Positions 20,653 to 31,200 are shown, counted from the first letter of the stretch. The stretch is 64,000 nucleotides of DNA from Athripsodes cinereus (GCA_947579605.1 OX388319.1:21527447-21591446); one strand, 5' to 3'. Numbers and translations: made by a program. Notes: generated by a model not told the origin, from the letters alone.

Positions 20653-21156
20653 ACTTTACACAACAGAACTTTATGAATAGTGAAATAGAATTTTGTATTA
20701 TGAATTTATTCAGGCGAATGCCAGCCTTAATACTTCATTTCTTATTTAAAGTTCTGTCAACAATTTGTAACAATGAAAAATGGAGTTGTTAGTGTTGAAG
20801 TTTGCGACAGACGTGTCCATCGTATAAACACAAAACTGTCAGAGCTTAAAACAAAAAACTGTCACTCGGTCTTACCAACATTTAGACGTCTTTTTTGAAA
20901 TATTCACCGTAACCGGAGAGTGATATTGATTGTTTCAGAGTGTGATTAAATAATACCTCAATTATTCTGAAAACTTTACCCACAATACAAATAAATATAG
21001 GTACAATATTTTTTTTTCAGTTCATTATATCCTCCTATTTATTTCCCATGGAGTAAGGAACTGGTTTCCAAACTAGAAATCGAACCCATGGATAGTACAT
21101 CAATCAAAATATAAACAGAAAACAGACTCACTACATATGAACTTAAACTAATTAGT

Positions 21157-21201
21157 CCTCCTGATGATGCCAAGTAGAAGCCTTGGCGAAAACGTTTGAG
21201 G
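21157..21201 (+). ncRNA. Hammerhead ribozyme motif, Penelope-associated dimeric type
   Basis: All core parts are in order: stem I 5' strand CCTC (21,157-21,160), CTGATGA (21,161-21,167), one extra T, stem II GCCAAG/CTTGGC (21,169-21,174 with 21,182-21,187), GAA, a self-complementary stem III AACGTT (21,191-21,196), the cleavage-site base T at 21,197, and stem I 3' strand GAGG. An inserted U after the first core strand and a loop-less palindromic stem III are features of hammerheads from Penelope-like retroelements, which cleave as dimers. No GIY-YIG or RT coding is seen nearby, so this marks an otherwise eroded element. Confidence 0.75.
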
Positions 21202-21635
21202 TGAATAAATTTAATTTGGAAATTATACAGTGTTTTTAAAATCATTTTAATCAAAATATAAACTTTATCGTTTAAAATTGAAAGAACTATTTGTATCTAC
21301 ATTTTGTGCTGCTTTGTAAACTATCGATCTCTTCAAGGTAGGTATTCATTTTATTTATAACATACAACGTAATATGTTCATAATAAGTATCTTGAAATGA
21401 CGTGGATATTATTTATAGGGTATAATACTATCGTACATAAAAAATGTATCATTCGGTGTCACGAATGCTCATGCTGATGGAACGTTCTAGACGTTCAGAA
21501 AGATGAAGAATATCTATCTACTTACTATATTATAATAATACATTATCTGTATGCCGGAGCTAGACTACACTTTGTGTTTAACTTTCTTATTTATTGTATT
21601 GTTATTATCTATTTATTTATTTTAACATTTAACAT

Positions 21636-21872
21636 TTATAGACAATTTAGACAGATCGAGCTATAGTTCCAAACTAAGATATTGTGAATATTGTATTATG
21701 AGTACTAACGCAACGATACACATATACAATGTACTAAACACATTTATATGTAACACCCAGACCCAAAACTAATTGAAGAAGATCGTTCTTCACTTTGTCC
21801 TGACCGGAAATCGAATCCAGGACCTCGTGACATAAAGGCATGAACGTTAGTTAACTCAGCGCCACACCGGCA
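21636..21872 (-). repeat. SINE-A, second copy
   Basis: The same order as 720-955: body from TATAGACAATTTAGACAG, then TGTAACACCCAGACCC and a degraded B box (GGATTCGATTTCC on the minus strand), with GCGCCACACCGGC at the tRNA-like head. Confidence 0.8.
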
Positions 21873-21917
21873 GTTTTTCCTACATTTATGTATTTGTTAA
21901 TTAGTAACTATTTATCT

Positions 21918-22085
21918 ATTCACTGTGTCTGTGTTAAGGTAATAAAATTCCATAGCAAAATAAATAATACAAATGTTTTATTGTACTATCAGTTTCAATC
22001 AGATAGAGATTGACAATGTCCTAAGAAGACAAAAGACGTCTCTCTCGTATAGTAGAGTAAAACATTTGTTTTATTTATTTAACTA
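21918..22085. mobile_element. Foldback MITE family F, copy 3
   Basis: The left end ATTCACTGTGTCTGTG is followed by ATTCCATAGCAAAATAAATA. The core keeps GATTGACAATGTCCTAAGAA and the GACGTCTCTCTCG arm, and the right outer arm reads AAAACATTTGTTTTATTTAT. Confidence 0.7.
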
Positions 22086-22639
22086 TTTATATATCTACAC
22101 TTATTTATCTAATCTTCTATGTATGTATTTTTCTATCACATATATTTGTCATACCTATAATTTATCATTTTAATCTGTATTTATTATTTAAAATAGGCAA
22201 CAATTTTTATACGTAAATATCACCAAAACCAACACGTTTTTTGTATATCGCATCAAAAGAGCAGCAAGTTCATGAGTTATTTTAGCTGAGTTATTTTATA
22301 GATACATTGTGTAGTTTCACTTCCAGCTCCCACTTATAGATATGTGAAATGTCATCGCATGTGAGGAGTATATAATAAATCTATAATATTGATTGTATTC
22401 ATATCATAACTACATTCCCTCAGTGCCTACATTATTATACTCTACGTTATATTTTGTTAGTTACTGTTTCTCTACTTGTGGTAATAATAAAGATTTATAG
22501 ATGCAAAGGAAACTTTTGATCATATTATTTTTTATACAATCGATCTAATTCTTTTCTATCTGTGAAAAGTGCTCAATTTCGAAATTCAATATTATACCAT
22601 CGATTCCTAGAGGTAAAGTGACGCATCAAATATTAAATA

Positions 22640-22815
22640 GTGTAGCACTGTAATCATAAGTCAAAACTCATTATCAACTTGGTTTTGACAGTGACTTCGT
22701 AAGTTGAAACCAGGTTACTTATATTACACCACAGTAAAATACAGTCAAACTCAAAACAGATTGTTTGTTTCCATAAGTTAATATGGAATTTTACAAAATA
22801 AACGTCAACTCAATC
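22640..22815. mobile_element. MITE family K, copy 1
   Basis: CGTAAGTTGAAACCAGGTTA, then CAAACTCAAAACAGATTGTT and the following TTTCCATAAGTTAATATGGA are the right half shared with 29,258, 50,285 and 59,631. Confidence 0.55.
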
Positions 22816-22819
22816 AAGA

Positions 22820-23360
22820 AATTCCATAATGAATAATTATTATCTCGTCGATATATTGCCACAGAGTAGAGATCTATTGCAAAATATATTTCCTATACAA
22901 ACACAATGTATATTTATTATTGATAATATTAGTATATATTTTAGTCTTAACTATTAGGTTTAACATCAATATTTAGATTTGTTGAAATAGGAAACCTTCA
23001 TGGTTGAATAAACTGCAAAGATAATGGAAATAAACCAATGATTATATATAATAATATTGGTACATATTGCTATTTACGGAATAAATAAATAACATTACCT
23101 ACATTATACATTATACAGACAAATAGAGATATACCACAAAGATTATCCGGCCTAATGTTTATTGTGTTTGAACAAAATAAATATATTATCAGTAACACAA
23201 GGAACATGACCCTGAATAAACATCATTTTCGAGTAGTATTGCGTATTTATTTATAATATGTATTTGTAATGGACTAAATGTTTTTTGCTGTGATAAAATG
23301 GATTGTGCGATGTAAGAATGTATCAAGCCACAAAAAATGTAATACATAGTTCAAATTTAA
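22820..23360. other. AT-rich stretch without supported features
   Basis: No motif on either strand. Runs of TATTTATTATT and AATAAATAA only. Confidence 0.4.
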
Positions 23361-23364
23361 AAGG

Positions 23365-23535
23365 TGATCACTAGCTTAATGAAAAGAGTCTCGAATTTGC
23401 GAATGAGAGATTTCGGGTTCAATTTTTCCCTCTATCAACCTTTTCCGCCTTCGTGACACATACATATTGCTTGCTGTGAGGGTGTATTTGGGTTCATTTC
23501 GAAACCCAAAATCTTCTTTGATAAAAAAAATACTT
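23365..23535 (+). repeat. SINE-T, old degraded copy
   Basis: TAGCTTAATGAAAAGAGTCT in the A-box position, TTTCGGGTTCAATTTTT in the B-box position, then TGTGAGGGTGTATTTGGGTT and GAAACCCAAA as in the SINE-T body. Confidence 0.55.
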
Positions 23536-23539
23536 ATAT

Positions 23540-24390
23540 GTATTCTATTTTCGATAAAATAATTGAGCTATAAAACTTACCAATCCTCTATGATATTTCT
23601 ATATTTTGTTCAATTACAATACTGTTGTTAGTGTTGAATCAATATTAAATACCTATCGATATCTCAGTTTAAGATTGGTGTAGCTTGAAACGTTGTTGCA
23701 CAACACTTTAAAGATCGTGATTTTTGTCGCAATGTAATTTGAGATCATTAGATTTTTTAAGCTTAAGATTTGCCCAATTAGGGTCACGGTATTTTCAACA
23801 AAATTTGTTTTTTTGCAAGATGTCACACATTGCAGACAACTTTGGTTTGTTTTACAATTACAATTTATAATTTGAATAAAAATGCCATAAAATAAATTAT
23901 CGATTTACAATAATTTAAAATATCTTAACACCGAATATTCTCTTTAACAGAACACCGTTCGTATTACAGAGAGGACAAATCTTGAAGAAAATCTTCGATA
24001 AAAAGTCATTGATGACAAAAATAATATAATACAGTTCGATTTGTCAACCGATCGGTAATAGATGAATTGTTTTTTTCTTTCGTGGAGAACATTTTTTTGG
24101 GTTTCAAGTAGACAGTGATAGATATCCTTCAAAAAACAGACTTACAAAATATAATGAAACATTTTGTAGAAAATAAATACCGAAAAATAAGTATCAATTC
24201 AAATTATTAGCATTTTCACACAAACATTTTATAATGTGTACTTATCTAATTTGTCAAAAAAAAAAAGTTTTTTACAATTTTATCTCTTTGAGATTTTTTT
24301 TATGATTTTTGTTTTTAGTGATTTTTATGATTTATAGCGCCTGACATGCCATACGATTATATATATCTAATTTGTACTAATGTATTATAA
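23540..24390. other. AT-rich stretch without supported features
   Basis: Short minus-strand open frames (for example 23,944-24,132) have no motif. Nothing else was recognised. Confidence 0.4.
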
Positions 24391-24416
24391 TAAATAAAAT
24401 ATTTTTATCAGTTATT

Positions 24417-24715
24417 TTAGAAGGATTAACTATGTAACAGTAACGAGACATTTTGAATGTTTTTTAAGTATTCTACAATGCACATCCGTACACGGATGTA
24501 CATTGTAGAATACTTAAAAAACATCCGTACACGGATGTACATTGTAGAATACTTAAAAAACATTCAAAATAAAATATTTTTATCAGTTATTTTAGAAGGA
24601 TTAACTATGTAACAGTAACGAGACATTTTGAATGTTTTTTAAGTATTCTACAATGCACATCCGTACACGGATGTACATTGTAGAATACTTAAAAAACATT
24701 CAAAATAAAATATTT
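24417..24715. repeat. Tandemly duplicated long palindrome
   Basis: A unit starting AGAAGGATTAACTATGTAAC recurs with a period of 175 bp (24,421 and 24,596). Each unit contains a hairpin whose arms read GAATGTTTTTTAAGTATTCT and its inverse around CATCCGTACACGGATG. In the first unit the inner block is itself repeated after 39 bp (24,482 and 24,521). One arm also occurs at 11,085. Confidence 0.8.
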
Positions 24716-24904
24716 TTTCTCGTCGTTTGCTTTTCAACAGAGCCATAAATTTTTTGTGACCATGGGCCTCAAAATGTTTTAAGACGACTCTGGGAGGAGG
24801 CAGAATTGATTAACACTGTCTATGCACAGCTAAAATGATCAGTTAAAGAAGTTAAGAGTCAATTCTTAATATAGGTACTGTCTAGAGCAGTGATTGACAT
24901 TTGG

Positions 24905-25065
24905 AGACATTATTTCTATTTATTTTATTTTATTCTTTACTGTACATTGGTTACAATATTACAAATTCAAACAGTGTCATAAAATTATCAGTTATACAAT
25001 TCAATGTACAGAGGACGAGTTTATCGCTAAAATACGATGTTTTCCAACTGACCCAGAGTATTATT
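24905..25065 (-). repeat. TAAA-tailed short repeat, third copy
   Basis: TTATTTTATTTTATTCTTTA, then CAATTCAATGTACAGAGGAC and GAGTTTATCGC. The same order as at 5,451 and 7,035. Confidence 0.6.
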
Positions 25066-25470
25066 GGAGGAAAATTTAAGAAAATAAAGCAAGTTTCTAC
25101 CTATTTTCATAGCGCCATGGAAACTGTGTACGGATTACCTACCTTAATATATTACATGTAGACCCATGACTGTGTAAAGACTATTAGGTGAGATGATAGT
25201 TTATGTGTATGTATGTGTATGTGCTATGACGTCATCACATGTAGACGTATCTACTCGTACTATAAGTATATAGTAGGGTAAATATTTCAATCGCTGGCCA
25301 CACGTCTACCATTCTTAAAAAATCGTTTATAATTTCAGATAATTCGAATGTGGTTTTCGTGTTAAAACATTTTTTCATCCACTTGATTCCTAGATGTGTA
25401 CTTTTAACATATTTTTTTTTCCGAAAAACAAATAATTTATAACATGAGTACATTATAAAGTTTTAAATTA

Positions 25471-25530
25471 AGCCCCTGGCTTAGCCTAGGCCTCCCACTC
25501 ATCTCTGTAAGTTTTCGAGTGTACTGTGAT
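25471..25530 (+). repeat. Family S head fragment
   Basis: CCTCCCACTCATCTCTGTAA and GTTTTCGAGTGTACTGTGAT match the S head. Confidence 0.5.
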
Positions 25531-25539
25531 AATATGAAT

Positions 25540-26500
25540 GCAATAATTTGTTACATTATAGGGACGTAGACTTTAATTGTGTTTGATCAATTACTCTACT
25601 GTTATCGTTGATTTACGACTTGATTTTAATAATTTATTTATTTATCAATAATTCATGACGATAGCCTTTTAAATGATGAATATTTACATACATAACTCAT
25701 ATAATGTACACACAAGTATAAAAAAATAATGTCAACGTCGTTTAAAAACTTCAATGTTTCATGATAAGAACAAATTTATACACATATTTTTTATTCTGTA
25801 GTAAAGTAAAGTTCAAAACCAACACATGCAAATTTTATTTCTAAATTAAGTATCTATTATTTTGTGTGTCAACGGGTGTGAGTGAAATACGGGAATAAAA
25901 TATAAATGCATTGAGGCGTAATATTTATGTTTAAGGATTTTTTTGTTTCTTTTTAATATGAATAGCGATTTTGCTTTTACACCTCAAAATTCAATTCAAC
26001 TTCTCAGTTTCGATAATATTTACCCCGTACGTGTAATGTGAGGCGAGATCTCTTATGTCAATGTCGCCGGGGGAAGTTTTCGCTGGACAACAAAACACTA
26101 AAGTGAACATAATTATTATTATTACGTACATACATCAACACATAGGTCTGTATATATTGAAACACAACCTATACCTATAAGTAGTACCTACCTACTTAAT
26201 TAATTGATGACACTGCAATATCATTGTACGTAGTGTGCCAGCGGTCCTTCAACAAATTGCCTGACATATTATTATGTACCCATATAACATTGACGCTTGG
26301 CTATTTGTATAGAAGCTGAGATAAAATCAGCAGGTACTATTATGCAACAAACTCTCGAGTACCAATCGGATGACGTGTGTTGCAGTATAGATAATATTAA
26401 AATACGATCTACTATATCTTCACGACACAAGGTGAAGGTGTTTGGGGATGAAATTCAAATAAAATTGGTCATTTTATTAATTGATTACTTAATTCTCTTC
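25540..26500. other. AT-rich stretch without supported features
   Basis: A 106-codon open frame begins at 26,297, but its last part is the antisense of RTE-2 and MITE H sequence, so it is not a gene. Confidence 0.45.
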
Positions 26501-26568
26501 TGTCAGTGCCGTATCAGGTCCCCCCGACGTTGGCGATCACTCTGGAGAATGCATCCCTGTCTCGCGCT

Positions 26569-26771
26569 GAGGCCTGAGTCAACAACACACTATCGCGTCA
26601 CGTTCCCGCTCCGCTAGCGTTCGGGTGCAGACGATGGTGCGCCAAAGTGTTAATTTTCGTAACTATTGTGTATCTTAGCAACGAAATTGACACTTGCTTG
26701 CAACATCGTCTGCACCCGAACGCTAACGGAGCGGGAACGTGACACGAAAGTGTGTTGTTGACTCAGGCCTC
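26569..26771. mobile_element. Palindromic MITE family H, copy 2 (203 bp)
   Basis: It begins GAGGCCTGAGTCAACAACAC and ends in the inverse. Arms include CACGTTCCCGCTCCG and GTTCGGGTGCAGACGATG. It has the same length as 3,486-3,688. It sits within RTE-2 coding sequence, so it is younger than that insertion. Confidence 0.85.
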
Positions 26772-26772
26772 T

Positions 26773-26837
26773 GAGGCCTGAGTCAACAACACACTTTCGT
26801 CTCACGTTCCCGCTCCGTTAGCGTTCGGGTGCAGACA
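26773..26837. mobile_element. Partial MITE H arm adjoining copy 2
   Basis: The first 65 bp of the element repeat immediately after copy 2, one base apart, leaving the palindrome ACTCAGGCCTC/GAGGCCTGAGT at the junction. Confidence 0.75.
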
Positions 26838-26969
26838 GCTCCTCAGGTGCCTCAGCTCCCCCATCCATGTTATTCCGGTCCATTGCCGTATATTCCGCAG
26901 CCACGAAATCTGCCTCCTTCCTACTCCATGACGTCCCTCAATCTTGCCTTCCATTATCAACTGCAGAAG

Positions 26970-27020
26970 CCGATATTTATTTATTTACAATTCATGGCGC
27001 TAGCCAATTAAATGTCGAAA
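26970..27020. repeat. TTTA-run repeat fragment
   Basis: ATTTATTTATTTACAATTCA then TGGCGCTAGCC. Similar fragments are at 25,630, 34,030 and 36,945. They may be reversed LINE tails. Confidence 0.35.
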
Positions 27021-27273
27021 AATCAAATACAAACAAAACTTATAATATAATGTACACATCAGTATTATTACTATTAAGACACAACAAATGTAAATAAAAG
27101 TCAATAAAACGATAAAAAAAACAATACAATAATTACAGCGTAATAGATTTTTAGATTCACAGCTTTTAATAGATTTTTAATAATTAAATACGAGTTAATT
27201 AGTATTTTGAATTTAACTGTAAGGTTTAACCCACAAAGAATCTTTAAATTTTTAAGGCATAGTAAAATAAAAT

Positions 27274-27390
27274 ATTCAGGACGAGTGGTGTGCCTTATCG
27301 CTGAATTGAATATTATTACTGACTTTTACAGGACACTCGAAAACTTACGGAAAGGAGTGGGATACCAATTCTTTGCCGGGTGTTCCACGG
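27274..27390 (-). repeat. Family S repeat, head part
   Basis: CTTATCGCTGAATTGAA, CTTTTACAGGACACTCGAAA and CCAATTCTTTGCCGGGTGTT in reverse S order. Confidence 0.75.
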
Positions 27391-27744
27391 ATTTTTTCTA
27401 AATAATATACACAAATCAAAATCATCACGTAGCAAATTTTTTCCTTAGATGTATGTTTGGAAACACAGAACACTGTCAAATAGCTTGGAGGTCAAGGTAT
27501 AGGTTGTTTATTTATTTAACGTCACGGAGGTGACGGGAGGCAAAGGCGACAAAAATGAAATAAAAGAGAATAACAACAGAAACATTTATCCTCGTGTCAA
27601 TTGTTTATTTATTTTTACTATTTCGGGGCAAAATCAATATTCTTTGAGGAAATACCAAGGTGAACGGGAAAACATCTGACGTACATACTCAAATTGTTTG
27701 TCGTGCATATGTAAGTATTATATCTTTATTAAAGGAAAATCAAA

Positions 27745-27978
27745 TTGATAGAGATCGCGACCATCAGTGAAAGACGGCTCATGCTTCGCTCAGCACAGGG
27801 TGAGACAAAATGCAGACTGATTGAGCCATCTCGATCTCGCAAAACAGGCTTTGGAGCGTTTAGTGTTGCGGGTCCCAGATGTTGGAACAAGCTGCCTCTG
27901 TGTCTGCGAGAGGAGGTGAATGGAGAGAGTTTTAAAAGAGAGCTGAAGACACACCTTTTTGCTGGGAGTTTCAGGTGA
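27745..27978 (+). pseudogene. CR1/L2-like reverse-transcriptase C-terminus
   Basis: An open frame of 77 codons carries MLRSAQGETKC, then PSRSRKTGFGAFSVAGPRCW, NKLPLCLREEV and SFKRELKTHLFAGSF before a TGA. The run LRSA ... GPR.WN.LP ... LR ... FK..LKTHLF is the conserved C-terminal tail of CR1/L2/Rex-type non-LTR polymerases. It is missing everything upstream, so only a 5'-truncated end is present. The following 3' UTR contains GGCGCCCTTGAGG and AAACGGCGCTTTACA. The relative at 56,940-57,175 shares this plan. Confidence 0.75.
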
Positions 27979-28221
27979 TGGATACGATATACGGCGCCCT
28001 TGAGGTCATGTTATGAGTAAACGGCGCTTTACAAATTGTCCATATATATATATTAGGACTCCGAAAAAAAAAAATATTATCTTTTTTAAATTGCGTCATG
28101 TGAGGAAAACAGATCGAGATCATTCTTGGTACCTAGTTGTAGAAAAATTATGTTCAATTTAATTAAAATAAGAATTACAGGTAATTATATAAAATTGCAC
28201 CTACTCTCCTTAAAACACTCA

Positions 28222-28260
28222 AGATAGGTGGTACGCTTTGTCGCTGGATTGTAAATGTTA
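28222..28260 (-). repeat. Family S scrap
   Basis: AGATAGGTGGTACGCTTTGT followed by CGCTGGATTG matches the S middle block. Confidence 0.4.
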
Positions 28261-28564
28261 ATTTGTCTGATAATTAAAACTAAATAATATTTAGATTATT
28301 ACTTATTCTATAATACACTACACTGTAAGGGGGTCGCGAGTAATTACATAATATTTATTACAAGCTGCTTAATATTTAGTAATTATTTTCCCGATAATTA
28401 ACTCCAATAGGTGGGTACCTACCTTAATTATATTGTGAAGGTTTATCTAGCAGTGACATGTCGTCCATAATTACAAAAAAATGAACGTATGGCTTTTCAT
28501 AATGAAATAATTTCTATACAATTGCATACATCACTGCAATTTTTTTTAAATTTCTTAGACCAAA

Positions 28565-28628
28565 CTTGGCGTTTCATTCTCTCTGCCGAACCCACTTGGG
28601 ACACGGCGTGAGGGTATAGTATTGCATA
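28565..28628 (+). repeat. RTE-1 extreme 3' end
   Basis: GGCGTTTCATTCTCTCTGCC, CCCACTTGGGACACGGCGTG and AGGGTATAGTATTG match the end of the copy at 40,340-40,405. Confidence 0.7.
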
Positions 28629-28826
28629 GCAGACCAAATCTTAGAACAAGATTTCAATTTTCTTAGATTCCTTTAGGAATAAAATTTATTGTTAAAATGT
28701 GGCGATAGGAAAAGATGAATATCCCTTAATTTTTTTACAGAAATTATGAGATCCCTTTTGATAACTTTTATACAAAAACAATTCCATTTCGTACAGTACC
28801 CGATAAAGAATAGATAATAAAACATG

Positions 28827-28988
28827 TATAGACAATTCACACAGAACGAGCTAGTCCCAAACTAAGATATGAATCTTTAATTATGGGTACTAACGCGACG
28901 ATACACGTGTATACGATGCACTAAACACATAATAATTATACACGTAGCGCCCAGACCCAGGACAATTTGAAAAAGGTCATTCTTCACA
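28827..28988 (-). repeat. SINE-A copy lacking its tRNA head
   Basis: Body from TATAGACAATTCACACAGAA to AATTTGAAAAAGGTCATTCT. The tRNA-like head is missing, and family S sequence begins about 15 bp later. Confidence 0.7.
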
Positions 28989-29004
28989 AGAATGACAATA
29001 TATG

Positions 29005-29202
29005 CGACTCTTTTTTGAATGTTTTGTAGTGTCCTGTAGGAGACAGGTATTCGTGAAATATTTTATATCTTCAGTTCAGCTATGAGCTATGCCACTCATC
29101 TTAACTTTTATTGGAATGGAGAGAAATAGTTGCATGTTTTTTTTATGTGAAGTAGCTCCGCTGGCCACCCCACTTGTGGGAGATGCCGTAATGTTATGAA
29201 TG
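29005..29202 (+). repeat. Family S repeat, most of a copy
   Basis: GTAGTGTCCTGTAGGAGACA, CAGCTATGAGCTATGCCACT, GGCCACCCCACTTGTGGGAG and ATGCCGTAATG are in S order. Confidence 0.75.
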
Positions 29203-29257
29203 AAAAACATTCTTTTTACGAAAGCTTAGAGTAGAGAATATGAAAAATTTATATAGA

Positions 29258-29462
29258 AAAAAAACACAATTGGTTTTAGTTTTAGGTACTTAAAATTTTA
29301 TTGAGTAGTAACCTGGTTTACTAGTAGTTTAGTAGTAACATAGTTGATAACACAGTTTGACAATGACTTTATAAGTCGAAACCAGGTCACTACACAATAA
29401 AATTTTCTAAGTAAAACTAAAATCAATTGTGTTTTTTCCATATATAAACATGGAGTCAATAA
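29258..29462. mobile_element. MITE family K, copy 2
   Basis: AACACAATTGGTTTTAGTTT at the left pairs with AAAACTAAAATCAATTGTGT at the right. Inner segments carry AACCTGGTTT and GTCGAAACCAGGTCAC. No coding potential. Confidence 0.7.
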
Positions 29463-29756
29463 ATAAATGAAAAATCTAGTGCCGCCACTGCTACGAAGTA
29501 CTTGAATTTGATCATTTGCCCAGTCAGTAATTAATAAATGTCACAGCCACATGCCACTCACTACATATTTCATGAAAACTTGGATAAAGTATTTTTTCCT
29601 TACAACTTGATTGTTATTATGTAGTATGTACTTTACCATAAATCGATTCCACTCAATTAATCATCATCATCGGCTTCTAGTCTCCGACGAAAAATAAAAA
29701 CAAAATACTCTCTTCTTTAAGTTTTCTTTGTAAGTCTGTCTTGGCACCTGACCAAG

Positions 29757-29832
29757 GTCCCTTGTAAAGTTTGTTACATGCAGTTGATCCGCTGGCTACC
29801 CCAGTTGTGGAAAATGTCGTGGTGGTATGAAC
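29757..29832 (+). repeat. Family S tail, target of hAT element 3
   Basis: TGTTACATGCAGTTGATCCG, CTGGCTACCCCAGTTGTGG and GTCGTGGTGGTATGAA form the S 3' end, interrupted exactly where the hAT duplication begins. Confidence 0.65.
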
Positions 29833-30345
29833 CAGGGATGTTGCGGATGTCGATTTTTACACATCCGCGGATGTGAATGCGGATGCGGATTTTTGAAGGC
29901 TCACATCCGCGGATGCGGATGCGAATGCGGATGCGGATGTTTAAGAATTTTAAGATGTTATAAAAAAAGTAGGAACTATCTTAGTTGGTAGGCCTCATTG
30001 TCAAATATGTGGCGAAATTGTTGCTACAATAATATTATGGATTTTTTGGCGAAATATTTTTTTTCTTCTTTGTTATTTGCAAAAATAAAATAAAACCGGC
30101 AAAAACAAAAACGCGTCTGATCTTGTCACCATTATTTTCGTTCCCATTGGTTAGTGTCAAGTGCAAACGGCACGCGCCATTCACCGGCCCCGCCCCATTT
30201 CTTTCTTGTCGCAAATTGTCTTACATCCGCATCCGCATGAACATCCGCATCGATTATTGCGGATGCGGATGCGGATGCAGATGTCCAAATACATGCGGAA
30301 GCTCCGCATTTGCGGATGCGGATGCGAATATTCGCAACATCCCTG
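29833..30345 (+). mobile_element. Non-autonomous hAT element 3, 513 bp with 8-bp TSD
   Basis: It begins CAGGGATGTTGCGGATG and ends ATTCGCAACATCCCTG, flanked by GTATGAAC at 29,825-29,832 and 30,346-30,353. Both subterminal regions are built of GCGGAT/ATCCGC hexamers (about 29,868-29,940 and 30,223-30,330). No transposase is encoded. Subterminal repeats of this kind are the likely transposase-binding sites in hAT elements. The duplication is perfect, so the insertion is fairly young, and it is younger than the S copy it sits in. Confidence 0.92.
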
Positions 30346-30462
30346 GTATGAACATTGAATGAATGGAATATTTTAATTTGAAATTGATAATTTGAATGTG
30401 TACTTAATTATCTACTTATAATAATTTTTGTTTTTAATATATACCTACCTAATACTTATATT

Positions 30463-30780
30463 TTTCCCTTCAAAATGAGTTGGAGCAAACTATATTTCTC
30501 ATTTCGAAGTACGTGTCCCAAATATGCCATCTTTCTCATCTTTATATTGGATAACATCTCTCTATCTGTTCTAGCACTCTGCAACACTTCATTGAAGGGC
30601 AAAATTGAAGGTAGTCGCGGTGTGGGAAGATGGCAGATATCCTGGCTGAGAAATATCCGAGAGTGGACCGGAGTCCGGAGGGTGGAAGAGCTATTATTCC
30701 GGCTAGCACAGGACAGAGAAACCTACGCCAGGGTGATAGCCGACGTGGGGGGGGCCTGACATGGCACTTTAAGAAGAAGA
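30463..30780 (+). pseudogene. RTE-2 copy with a 5' inversion (twin-primed insertion)
   Basis: The plus strand from about 30,591 encodes KGKIEGSRGVGRWQ, SWLRNIREWTG and LFRLAQDRETYARVIADVGG to TGA at 30,759, then GGCACTTTAAGAAGAAGAAG. The minus strand of 30,466-30,593 encodes the segment that should lie just upstream: NEVLQS, TDREMLSNIKMRKMAYLGHV, LRNEKYSLLQLILKGKI. The two halves meet head to head near 30,590, and both contain KGKI. That arrangement is the signature of twin priming during target-primed reverse transcription. No stop interrupts either half. Confidence 0.88.
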
Positions 30781-31089
30781 AGATACTTATATTGCGTTAG
30801 TTTTAATTTACTTCAATGACAATAGTATAGTATGAAATTAAAGAAGTTTTTTACATTACCTACAAGAGGAGCAATTATTGTAAGGTGAGGTAAGCTTCTA
30901 TGAATTTGATTAGAAGTCAGGTAGCCAACATCTAACAACGTATGAAAGCTACACATAAAGTCCATCAATCAATTCATACTTAACTACCTATCTATCTATT
31001 CCATTACAATATCAAAATTGGAAATGTTAAGAAACAATGTATCAAGTCACGATATTGAAAAAACGGAAATATTTTATTTCATTTTCTAA

Positions 31090-31200
31090 AACATTTCACA
31101 ATTTGAGTACATTTTTTTATTATAACAAGCGTATATAATAAATATAAGCATTATTTACAGATTAGTCTCATGACTGTATTGTGGCCGCAAAACATACCTA
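31090..31200. repeat. Dispersed repeat, second copy of the 12,830 type
   Basis: TTTGAGTACATTTTTTTATT, AGCATTATTTACAGATTAGT and CATGACTGTATTGTGGCCGC parallel 12,845-12,945. Confidence 0.5.

Larger units (their letters stand above)
26507..26965 (-). pseudogene. RTE-2 reverse-transcriptase C-terminus, split by MITEs
   Basis: On the minus strand 26,841-26,965 encodes LQLIMEGKIEGRHGVGRRQ, then ISWLRNIRQWTG and MGELRHL; 26,507-26,568 encodes ARDRDAFSRVIANVGG and a TGA. These two pieces form the C-terminal end of an RTE-type polymerase, as at 30,466-30,759. They are separated by 26,569-26,837, which is one complete and one partial MITE H copy. A GAAGAGAA run follows the stop. The element is 5'-truncated next to a TTTA-rich run, and the catalytic domain is missing. 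Confidence 0.85.

Noticed and set aside
26297..26617. 106-codon plus-strand open frame
   Set aside because: Its end is antisense RTE-2 and MITE H sequence; the beginning has no motif.
29868..30330. ATCCGC hexamer arrays read as telomeric or satellite repeats
   Set aside because: They lie symmetrically inside a TSD-flanked hAT element and are its subterminal repeats.
30123..30362. Open frames rich in cysteine/glycine or histidine/proline repeats
   Set aside because: They are translations of the GCGGAT hexamer array in hAT element 3, not proteins.
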